64,000 nt of DNA, from positions 1-64,000 of the forward strand of contig NBOG01000006.1 in NCBI GenBank assembly GCA_002104535.1, written 5' to 3'. Under the pieces are notes generated by a model. That model was not told where the DNA came from, made no database searches, and was given only the letters and a program-made list of their open reading frames with translations. The position numbers and the translations under genes are program-made. Below are positions 57,512 through 64,000 of the stretch, in pieces (position 1 is the stretch's first letter; every line of letters starts with the position of its first letter). Origin of the DNA: Cognaticolwellia sediminilitoris (GTDB lineage Bacteria > Pseudomonadota > Gammaproteobacteria > Enterobacterales > Alteromonadaceae).

Positions 57512-58873
57512 ATGGCTCTCTCTGTTGTTATCCTCGCTGCGGGTAAAGGTACTCGTATGCGCTCTGCTCTTCCAAAAGTACTTCACCCTGTTGCTGAAAA
57601 GCCAATGGTGTCACATGTAATTGACGCAGCTCGCCAAGTCGACAGTGAAAATATCTATTTGGTTTATGGCTTTGGTGGCGAGGTATTAAAAGCTAAAGTT
57701 ACCGGTGACGATCTAACATTTGTAGAGCAAAAAGAACAATTAGGCACAGGCCATGCTGTTGATATGGCATCGCCTTTTCTAACTGACGATGAAGACGTAT
57801 TAGTACTTTACGGTGATGTACCTTTAACGCAAGTGAGTACTTTACAGCGTTTAATTGCAGCAAAACCTGACAATGGCATGGCGTTGTTAACGGTACATTT
57901 AGCTAATCCAACAGGGTATGGTCGTATCATGCGCGATAATTCTGGCACTGTGGTCGGTATTGTTGAACAAAAAGATGCCACACCAGAGCAACTTTTGGTT
58001 AGTGAAGCTAATACCGGTATTTTATTGGCTAATGGCGGCGATTTAAAACGCTGGTTATCAAACCTTTCCAGTGACAATGCACAAGGCGAATATTACTTAA
58101 CAGATATTATTGCCGCTTGTCATCAAGAAGGTAAAGTCATCGCTACAGCGCATCCTGACAGTGAAATTGAAGTTGAAGGTGCCAATAACCGTGTGCAACT
58201 TGCCGGTTTAGAACGTGCTTACCAAATCAGAAAAGCTGAAGAGTTAATGATTGCTGGCGCAAGCTTACGTGATCCAAATCGAATTGATATTCGCGGTAAT
58301 GTAACCGTGGGTCAAGAAGTGGTTATCGATATCAACTGTATTTTTGAAGGCAATGTCGATATTGCTGACAATGCCACTATTGGTGCTAACTGTATTTTGA
58401 AAAACTGCCGCATTGGTCAAGGCGCGGTGATTAAGCCCAACACTATGATTGAAGATGCCATTATCGGTGAATTAGCCTCAGTTGGGCCATTTGCGCGTAT
58501 TCGTCCAGGCTCAGAGTTAAAGCGTGATGCCCACGTGGGAAACTTCGTTGAAATGAAAAAATCAACTTTAGGTGAAGGTGCAAAAGCTGGTCACTTAAGT
58601 TATTTAGGCGACGCAGAAATCGGCGCTAACGCAAATATTGGCGCTGGTACAATAACGTGTAACTATGACGGTGTTAACAAATTTAAAACCATTATTGGTG
58701 CCGGTGCTTTTATTGGCTCAAATGCATCATTAGTCGCACCGGTTACCATTGGTGAAATGGCAACTACCGCAGCGGGCTCTGTTATCGTAAAAAATGTTGA
58801 TGATAATGAGCTAAGTGTTGCGCGTGGCAAGCAGCGTAATATTGCCGGTTGGAAACGCCCGACTAAAAAATAA
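57512..58873 (+). CDS. glmU: Bifunctional UDP-N-acetylglucosamine pyrophosphorylase / glucosamine-1-phosphate acetyltransferase
   Basis: GlmU acetylates glucosamine-1-phosphate and then makes UDP-GlcNAc for peptidoglycan and lipopolysaccharide. The 453-residue protein has the N-terminal nucleotidyltransferase domain with [20 protein letters not shown] and a C-terminal left-handed beta-helix of hexapeptide repeats from about residue 250, with the acetyltransferase region [20 protein letters not shown]. Length matches E. coli (456). It is followed by its own terminator and then the DeoR-family gene and glmS, so the amino-sugar genes sit together after the atp region as in related bacteria. Confidence 0.97.
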   Translation: MALSVVILAAGKGTRMRSALPKVLHPVAEKPMVSHVIDAARQVDSENIYLVYGFGGEVLKAKVTGDDLTFVEQKEQLGTGHAVDMASPFLTDDEDVLVLYGDVPLTQVSTLQRLIAAKPDNGMALLTVHLANPTGYGRIMRDNSGTVVGIVEQKDATPEQLLVSEANTGILLANGGDLKRWLSNLSSDNAQGEYYLTDIIAACHQEGKVIATAHPDSEIEVEGANNRVQLAGLERAYQIRKAEELMIAGASLRDPNRIDIRGNVTVGQEVVIDINCIFEGNVDIADNATIGANCILKNCRIGQGAVIKPNTMIEDAIIGELASVGPFARIRPGSELKRDAHVGNFVEMKKSTLGEGAKAGHLSYLGDAEIGANANIGAGTITCNYDGVNKFKTIIGAGAFIGSNASLVAPVTIGEMATTAAGSVIVKNVDDNELSVARGKQRNIAGWKRPTKK

Positions 58874-58899
58874 AGCCCTTAAAGGTCAAGTTATCTATC

Positions 58900-58926
58900 A
58901 ATGCACTCGCTTAGTTCGAGTGCATT
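58900..58926 (+). terminator. Terminator of glmU
   Basis: Ten-bp stem AATGCACTCG/CGAGTGCATT with a seven-base loop and eight T residues. Confidence 0.9.
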
Positions 58927-59111
58927 TTTTTTGACTTACCGAGTGTGTAAGTTAATCCATTTAACTCAACTCAATAGTTGAAAATAAATATCAGCTGCTT
59001 ATCATTCCAAGATACTTAATTTTAATGCAATTATTGCTTAAATTGATGTCCGATCTTTAGATAAATATTGTTTTTATTTTCAGCTTTTGTTCTAATAGCT
59101 AAGTTTTAAAC

Positions 59112-59154
59112 CGAAACTTTTAAGAGTAAAACGAAAGCAATGTCAAAACGAAAT
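59112..59154 (+). promoter_or_regulatory. CGAAA direct repeats at the DeoR-family gene start
   Basis: CGAAAC (59112-59117) and CGAAAG (59132-59137) are 20 bp apart, two helical turns, with CGAAAT (59149-59154) just inside the gene. DeoR-family regulators often bind such direct repeats, so autoregulation is plausible. Confidence 0.35.
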
Positions 59155-59901
59155 ACTCAACAACGCCGTCATACTATTATTGCAGAGTTAAGCAATTTAG
59201 GTGAAGTGAGTGTTGATAGCCTCGCAAAAATGTTTGATACCTCAGAAGTTACTATTCGCAAAGACCTAGCGGTACTCGAAAATAGTGGTTTGTTATTGCG
59301 TAGGTACGGCGGTGCAGTCCCACTGCCAAATGAAATTATTGAGCCGAAAACTGAAAAAGTTTCGAAACGAAAGATTATGATCGCAAAAACGGCGGCTTCT
59401 TTAATTCGAGACCATAACCGTATTATCTTAGATAGTGGCAGTACAACGTCAGCTTTAGTGCGTGAGTTAAGTGCAAAACAAGGCTTGGTAGTAATGACTA
59501 ATTCTCTTGCTATTGCTTCTGATTTGCATGCATTAGAAAACGAACCTACATTATTGATGACCGGGGGGACTTGGGACCCGCATTCAGAATCATTTCAAGG
59601 GCAAGTCGCAGAAAGCGTGTTGCGCTCATATGATTTTGATCAATTGTTTATTGGTGCTGATGGTATTGATCTAGCGCGCGGTACAACAACATTTAATGAA
59701 TTGCTTGGTTTAAGTCGCGTTATGGCGGAAGTATCTCGCGAAGTTATCGTGATGTTAGACTCAGAAAAACTTAATCGAAAAATACCAAATTTAGAATTAC
59801 CTTGGGAAAAAATTCACACGTTGATAACAGATGCAGATATGCCTGAAAACGTGCGAAATGAAATAATTAAACAAGGCGTTAACCTCGTTATCGCAAGTTA
59901 A
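59140..59901 (+). CDS. DeoR/GlpR family transcriptional regulator (probable glmS regulator)
   Basis: A 253-residue DeoR-family regulator. The N-terminal winged helix (RRHTIIAELSNLGEVSVDSL to SEVTIRKDLAVLENSGL, about 8-50) ends with LRRYGGAV, the family signature. The C-terminal sugar-phosphate sensor domain includes ILDSGSTTSALVREL and FIGADGIDLARGTTT. It is 15 bp upstream of glmS, so it probably senses a hexosamine phosphate and controls amino-sugar synthesis, as proposed for GlmR-type regulators in this position in other gammaproteobacteria; the ligand is inferred from context. Confidence 0.88.
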   Translation: MSKRNTQQRRHTIIAELSNLGEVSVDSLAKMFDTSEVTIRKDLAVLENSGLLLRRYGGAVPLPNEIIEPKTEKVSKRKIMIAKTAASLIRDHNRIILDSGSTTSALVRELSAKQGLVVMTNSLAIASDLHALENEPTLLMTGGTWDPHSESFQGQVAESVLRSYDFDQLFIGADGIDLARGTTTFNELLGLSRVMAEVSREVIVMLDSEKLNRKIPNLELPWEKIHTLITDADMPENVRNEIIKQGVNLVIAS

Positions 59902-59916
59902 AAAGGATTAGATAAT

Positions 59917-61749
59917 ATGTGTGGAATTGTTGGTGCTGTCGCACAACGTGATGTAGCAGACATTTTAGTAGAAGGTTTGAAGCGCTTAGAATATCGCGGT
60001 TATGACTCTGCTGGAGTAGCGATTGTAAATGATAACAATCAATTAAACCGTGCTCGCCGTTTAGGTAAAGTACAAGAGCTTGCCGACGCTTTACAAGCAA
60101 ACCCGATATCGGGCGGTACAGGTATCGCACATACTCGTTGGGCAACTCATGGTGCGCCAAGCGAAATTAATGCCCATCCGCATATTTCCTCAGAAACAAT
60201 CGCGGTAGTGCACAATGGAATTATAGAAAATCATGATGAATTGCGTACACGTTTACAGGGTTTAGGTTACATTTTTACTTCTGAAACTGACACTGAAGTT
60301 ATTGCCCATTTGGTTCATCATGAATTAAAAACAGCGGGTAGCTTATTAAATGCTGTGCAGATCACCGTTAAACAACTTGAAGGTGCCTACGGTACTGTAG
60401 TTGTTGATACTCGCGATAAAGATCGTGTGGTAGTTGCGCGCTCTGGTAGTCCATTAGTGATTGGTTACGGTGTTGGCGAAAACTTTATTGCCTCTGACAT
60501 GTTAGCGCTTTTACCAGTTACCCGTAAATTTTCATTTTTAGAAGAAGGTGACGTTGCAGAAGTTACTCGTTTTGAAGTCAATATTTTTGATACCGACGGT
60601 AATCCAGTTGAACGTGAAGCGAAAGAGTCTGAAGTTAGCCATGACACAGGCGATAAAGGCGAATACCGTCATTACATGCTAAAAGAAACCTACGAGCAAC
60701 CTACGGCTATTCGTAATGCCTTAGAAGGTCGCTTGATCGGTAATGTTTTAGATATTCAAACTTTTGGTGATGGCGCAGACGCTATTTTCCAAGAAATTGA
60801 ACATGTACAAATTATCGCCTGTGGTACGAGTTACCATTCAGGTATGGTGGCGCGTTATTGGTTAGAAGCTTTAGCCGGCGTATCTTGTAATATTGAAATT
60901 GCTAGCGAATTTAGATATCGCCAGTCACACGTACCTAAAAATGCTTTATTAGTCACTATTTCTCAATCAGGCGAAACAGCTGACACCTTAGCGGCTTTAC
61001 GTTTAGCGAAAGAAATTGGCTATCGTGCAAGTTTAACTATTTGTAATGTTGCTGGCTCTTCATTAGTACGTGAATCTGACCTTGCTTTTATGACTAAAGC
61101 TGGCGCAGAAATCGGCGTAGCGTCAACTAAAGCATTTACTACTCAGTTAGTTGGTTTACTAATGATGACCTTAGCCATTGGTCAACATCACGGTATGACA
61201 CAAGAAAAACAAGACGAAATCGCCAAATCGTTAATGACTTTACCAAACAAATTGGAAGAAGTATTAGCCTTAGCCGGTTCAATTGAAGACCTAGCTGAAG
61301 ATTTTGCTGATAAAAATCATGCCTTATTTTTAGGCCGTGGCGATCAATATCCAATCGCAATGGAAGGTGCATTGAAGCTGAAAGAAATTTCTTACATACA
61401 CGCTGAAGCCTATGCTGCTGGTGAACTTAAACATGGCCCATTAGCATTAATTGATGCTGAAATGCCGGTTATTGTTGTTGCGCCAAAAAATGATTTAATT
61501 GAAAAATTAAAATCAAATGTTGAAGAAGTTCGCGCTCGCGGCGGCTTAATGTATGTATTTGCCGACGCAAGTGCTAACTTCAGCAGTGACGACACTATGA
61601 AGGTTATCAATGTGCCGCACTGTGACGACATCATTGCTCCAATCGTTTATACCTTACCGCTACAGTTATTATCGTATTATGTGGCAATTATTAAAGGTAC
61701 AGACGTTGATCAGCCACGTAACTTGGCCAAGTCAGTAACGGTTGAGTAA
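59917..61749 (+). CDS. glmS: Glutamine--fructose-6-phosphate aminotransferase (isomerizing)
   Basis: GlmS makes glucosamine-6-phosphate from fructose-6-phosphate and glutamine, the first step toward UDP-GlcNAc. The 610-residue protein has the N-terminal glutaminase domain with the nucleophilic cysteine at position 2 ([11 protein letters not shown]) and two SIS domains ([16 protein letters not shown] and [19 protein letters not shown]), ending [13 protein letters not shown]. Length equals E. coli (609). It is downstream of a DeoR-family regulator and a terminator follows. No glmS ribozyme is seen upstream. Confidence 0.98.
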   Translation: MCGIVGAVAQRDVADILVEGLKRLEYRGYDSAGVAIVNDNNQLNRARRLGKVQELADALQANPISGGTGIAHTRWATHGAPSEINAHPHISSETIAVVHNGIIENHDELRTRLQGLGYIFTSETDTEVIAHLVHHELKTAGSLLNAVQITVKQLEGAYGTVVVDTRDKDRVVVARSGSPLVIGYGVGENFIASDMLALLPVTRKFSFLEEGDVAEVTRFEVNIFDTDGNPVEREAKESEVSHDTGDKGEYRHYMLKETYEQPTAIRNALEGRLIGNVLDIQTFGDGADAIFQEIEHVQIIACGTSYHSGMVARYWLEALAGVSCNIEIASEFRYRQSHVPKNALLVTISQSGETADTLAALRLAKEIGYRASLTICNVAGSSLVRESDLAFMTKAGAEIGVASTKAFTTQLVGLLMMTLAIGQHHGMTQEKQDEIAKSLMTLPNKLEEVLALAGSIEDLAEDFADKNHALFLGRGDQYPIAMEGALKLKEISYIHAEAYAAGELKHGPLALIDAEMPVIVVAPKNDLIEKLKSNVEEVRARGGLMYVFADASANFSSDDTMKVINVPHCDDIIAPIVYTLPLQLLSYYVAIIKGTDVDQPRNLAKSVTVE

Positions 61750-61795
61750 TTTCAGCTAGTAATTTTTAAAAAATATGTGCAAACATATTAACGTT

Positions 61796-61819
61796 AAAAC
61801 CCGCTGTTAAGCGGGTTTT
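61796..61819 (+). terminator. Terminator of glmS
   Basis: Ten-bp stem AAAACCCGCT/AGCGGGTTTT with a four-base loop and T run, 47 bp after the stop codon. Confidence 0.9.
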
Positions 61820-61847
61820 TTATAAACACTGTTTACGGTTAACACTT

Positions 61848-62255
61848 ATGCGCTATATTTTAGCTTTGGTCCTCTTGTCTTTATCAGTTGCTGCCACTGC
61901 AGAAGAGATTAAACCTTTCACATCAGATGGTTGTAGCGCCTTTCCTGATGGCACGATTGAGCAAAAACAACTGTGGCTAGCGTGTTGTACTGCCCATGAC
62001 TTTTCATATTGGCAAGGAGGCACATACGAAGAGCGTCTTGTTGCTGATCAGGAACTTAAACAATGCGTTGCAGCGGTTGGAGAGCCAGAAATTGCTAAAC
62101 TCATGCTTGTTGGTGTGCGAGTAGGTGGCAGCCCATATTTTCCTACCTCATTTAGGTGGGGGTATGGCTGGTCTTATCCTCGTTTTTATAAAGCATTATC
62201 GCCTGAAGAAAAAGCACAAATTAACGCCATAAAAAATAACGACTTATTAAAGTAG
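61848..62255 (+). CDS. Small exported protein with a phospholipase A2-like CCxxHD motif
   Basis: A 135-residue protein with a signal peptide (about 1-18, ending ATA|EE). The mature part has GCSAFPDG followed by LACCTAHDFSYW, giving C46, C47, H50, D51 and Y54; the spacing CCxxHDxxY is that of the catalytic helix of secreted phospholipase A2 enzymes. A later helix has VADQELKQC (D67, C73), also reminiscent of the second PLA2 helix. The usual calcium loop is not recognisable, so enzyme activity is uncertain. It lies alone between glmS and an antiporter gene, 55 bp upstream of the latter. I know this type only as uncharacterised exported proteins in marine bacteria. Confidence 0.7.
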   Translation: MRYILALVLLSLSVAATAEEIKPFTSDGCSAFPDGTIEQKQLWLACCTAHDFSYWQGGTYEERLVADQELKQCVAAVGEPEIAKLMLVGVRVGGSPYFPTSFRWGYGWSYPRFYKALSPEEKAQINAIKNNDLLK

Positions 62256-62310
62256 TCAAAATAATTTTCGATGCTCGGCCTGTCAGTCACTTACTTAGGA
62301 GTAAACATCA

Positions 62311-63516
62311 ATGGAAATTGGCATACTGGTGATATTATTCACCGTCGTGGCCTATTCGATGCTTGCCAAGCGGCTCGCTTCGACAGTAATTACTGCGCCA
62401 ATGGTGTTTATTTTTGTTGGCTTTTTTGTTAATTATTTTGACCTTTTTCAGGTAAAAGATTCACAAGAAATATTGTATGTAATTGCCGAAATTGCTTTGT
62501 TCGTATTACTTTTTTTAGATGCCTCACAAATTAATTTACAGCGCTTAATATCACACAATGGCTGGCCTTTGCGGATGTTAGTAATTGGCTTACCTTTGTC
62601 GATATTAATAGGTACGTTAGTTGGAATGTTATTTTTTCCAGACTGGTCAATCATCCTAATTGCCCTAACGGCCTCTATACTTGCACCGACTGATGCCGCG
62701 CTCAGTGAAGCAGTGATAAATAACAAATCTGTCCCGGAAGATGAAAGACAAACCCTGAGCACTGAAAGCGGCTTAAATGACGGTCTCGCCTTACCAATTA
62801 TTCTATTTATTGCCAGCTATTTAGCGCTGGAACATACATCTACTAACACTTATAGCGATTGGTTGATGTTAGGTGGAAGCCAAATACTAATCGGCGTGCT
62901 AGTTGGCATACTTATGGGCTGGATCAGTGGTCGTTTGTTATTACTCGATGAGGCTCGAAAACTAAGTTCTGAAGTGTTTGAGGGCATCGGCATACTAGCG
63001 TTGATCGGTATCACTTACCTGCTTGCCAATATTTTAGGTGGAAATGGTTTTATCGGGGCTTTTGTTGGTGGCCTGACATTCGGTAACGTTGTAAAAAAAC
63101 AATGTCGCTTTATCTATGAATTTACCGAAGGCGAAGGTCAAATGTTAGTGTGGGCTGCGTTTACTATTATTGGCTTGGGTTTATTGCCGCAAGCGTTAGA
63201 ACAACTGACTTTGCCAGTGGCTGGGTATATTATAGTAAGTCTTTTTTTCGTGCGGCCACTTGCTATTTATATTGCTTTAATGGGAACAAAAGCAAAACTG
63301 AGTACACGTTTGTTTTTAGGTTGGTTCGGGCCAAGAGGTCTTGCCACCGCCCTATTTGCTTTACTTGTTTCTCATGAAATTTTGCCAGAGTATGGCCAAG
63401 CGATATTAGTAGTTGCGATCAACGCAGTCTGGATAAGTACTTTACTACATGGTATTTCTGCCGCCTTTCTCGCAAAACACTATGGGCGATTGATGGGCAA
63501 TAAAAGTGAAGAATAA
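62311..63516 (+). CDS. CPA1-type cation:proton antiporter
   Basis: A 401-residue membrane protein with about 12 hydrophobic helices and almost no cytoplasmic tail, of the NhaP/CPA1 antiporter family. The crossed-helix motif LAPTDAAL (near 131) and the ion-binding ESGLNDGLALPIILF (near 153-167, with the Asn-Asp pair typical of CPA1) are present. Such proteins exchange sodium or potassium for protons, which suits a marine organism; the ion preference cannot be read. It converges with the cold-shock gene across a bidirectional terminator. Confidence 0.9.
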   Translation: MEIGILVILFTVVAYSMLAKRLASTVITAPMVFIFVGFFVNYFDLFQVKDSQEILYVIAEIALFVLLFLDASQINLQRLISHNGWPLRMLVIGLPLSILIGTLVGMLFFPDWSIILIALTASILAPTDAALSEAVINNKSVPEDERQTLSTESGLNDGLALPIILFIASYLALEHTSTNTYSDWLMLGGSQILIGVLVGILMGWISGRLLLLDEARKLSSEVFEGIGILALIGITYLLANILGGNGFIGAFVGGLTFGNVVKKQCRFIYEFTEGEGQMLVWAAFTIIGLGLLPQALEQLTLPVAGYIIVSLFFVRPLAIYIALMGTKAKLSTRLFLGWFGPRGLATALFALLVSHEILPEYGQAILVVAINAVWISTLLHGISAAFLAKHYGRLMGNKSEE

Positions 63517-63614
63517 GCGTTGTTAGCGTTTTGCTATTTTAACTGCATTAGTAGCTATAAAAATATCTAGTGAAATTAAGTTAACCTCAGTTGGGGTTAG
63601 TTATCGAGGCATAA

Positions 63615-63652
63615 AAAAATCGCAGGCATAAATAATTATGACTGCGATTTTT
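63615..63652. terminator. Bidirectional terminator between the antiporter and cold-shock genes
   Basis: AAAAATCGCAG pairs with CTGCGATTTTT, and an inner CATAA/TTATG stem continues after one mismatch. A seven-T run on the minus strand and a five-T run on the plus strand make it useful to both genes. Confidence 0.85.
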
Positions 63653-63702
63653 AGTTATTGGCTAACATGTTAACCAATAAAGTTTAGTAAAACTAAACTA
63701 AA

Positions 63703-63912
63703 TTAGATGCAAACGATGTTTTCAGCTTGCGGGCCTTTTTGACCATCTGTAACAGTAAACTGTACACGTTGGCCTTCAGCTAAAGTTTTGAAACCGTCGC
63801 TAGCAATAGCGCTAAAGTGAGCAAAAACGTCTGGACCAGACTCTTGCTCGATAAAACCAAAACCTTTTGCTTCGTTAAACCATTTAACTGAACCAGTAGT
63901 TGTATTAGACAT
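63703..63912 (-). CDS. CspA-family cold-shock protein
   Basis: A 69-residue single cold-shock domain. It has RNP1 as KGFGFI (residues 16-21) and RNP2 as VFAHFSAI (about 29-36), with the N-terminal [11 protein letters not shown] strand. These proteins bind single-stranded RNA and act as RNA chaperones. Which Csp paralogue it is cannot be told. The upstream leader runs to the right window edge and includes a small hairpin (GCCTAC...GTAGGC-like, about 63932-63947) but the promoter is not resolved. A TAGGAT ribosome binding site precedes the ATG. Confidence 0.95.
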   Translation of the reverse strand: MSNTTTGSVKWFNEAKGFGFIEQESGPDVFAHFSAIASDGFKTLAEGQRVQFTVTDGQKGPQAENIVCI

Positions 63913-64000
63913 AATAGATAATCCTATAAATTAATAAAAGTGTGCCTGAAAGTAGGCAATTGAGCTGGAAAAAAACAAGTATTTAACTGAGGATTACGCG

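Noticed and set aside
59902-59916. glmS ribozyme/riboswitch
   Set aside because: Only 15 bp separate the regulator from glmS, and no ribozyme-like leader exists; that element is typical of Firmicutes.

Overview
The window is a low-GC, gene-dense stretch of gammaproteobacterial chromosome around the replication origin. Gene order and protein types (yrdA-aroE-hemF-tsaC beside an rRNA operon, rpmH-rnpA-yidD-yidC-mnmE-mioC-oriC-mnmG-rsmG-parAB-atp-glmUS, and a DcaP-type porin) fit a marine member of the Alteromonadales, most likely a relative of Colwellia or Thalassotalea. That placement is an inference from gene content and sequence style, not from a search.

Positions 1-435 carry two rRNA-type promoters reading left, out of the window, presumably into a 16S gene. 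Positions 436-16792 hold housekeeping genes: gamma-carbonic anhydrase, DUF1488, aroE, hemF, tsaC, an acyl-CoA ligase, purEK, a topoisomerase-type zinc-finger protein, smg, dprA, a LysM protein, def-fmt-rsmB-trkA and trkH. Positions 16802-24404 hold yigZ, pepQ, slt, tusA and glyQS. Positions 24581-30637 are the leftward dnaA-dnaN-recF-gyrB cluster, with two perfect parS sites inside recF. Rightward from 31115 run rpmH, rnpA, yidD, yidC, mnmE and mioC. An E. coli-type oriC (35568-35976) follows, with DnaA boxes, nine GATC sites and an AT-rich unwinding region, then mnmG, rsmG, parA, parB and the complete atpIBEFHAGDC operon.

The segment 47670-54932 is the most accessory part. It holds a DUF3015/DUF4105 pair of exported proteins, a secreted S9 peptidase, a small gene that looks like a detached and degenerate acyl-CoA-synthetase C-terminal domain, and a DcaP-like porin. 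Two matching palindromes lie upstream of the last two genes, and an intergenic cluster of small hairpins with compensatory arm changes follows the porin. The window closes with tex, glmU, a DeoR-family regulator, glmS, a small exported protein with a phospholipase A2-like CCxxHD motif, a CPA1 antiporter and a cold-shock protein.

No phage, insertion sequence, CRISPR array, tRNA gene or classical defence system was seen. The best leads are the orphan AMP-binding C-terminal domain gene with its palindromes, the covarying hairpin repeats, the parS sites within recF, and RNA structures at the starts of the zinc-finger gene and rnpA and between atpB and atpE.
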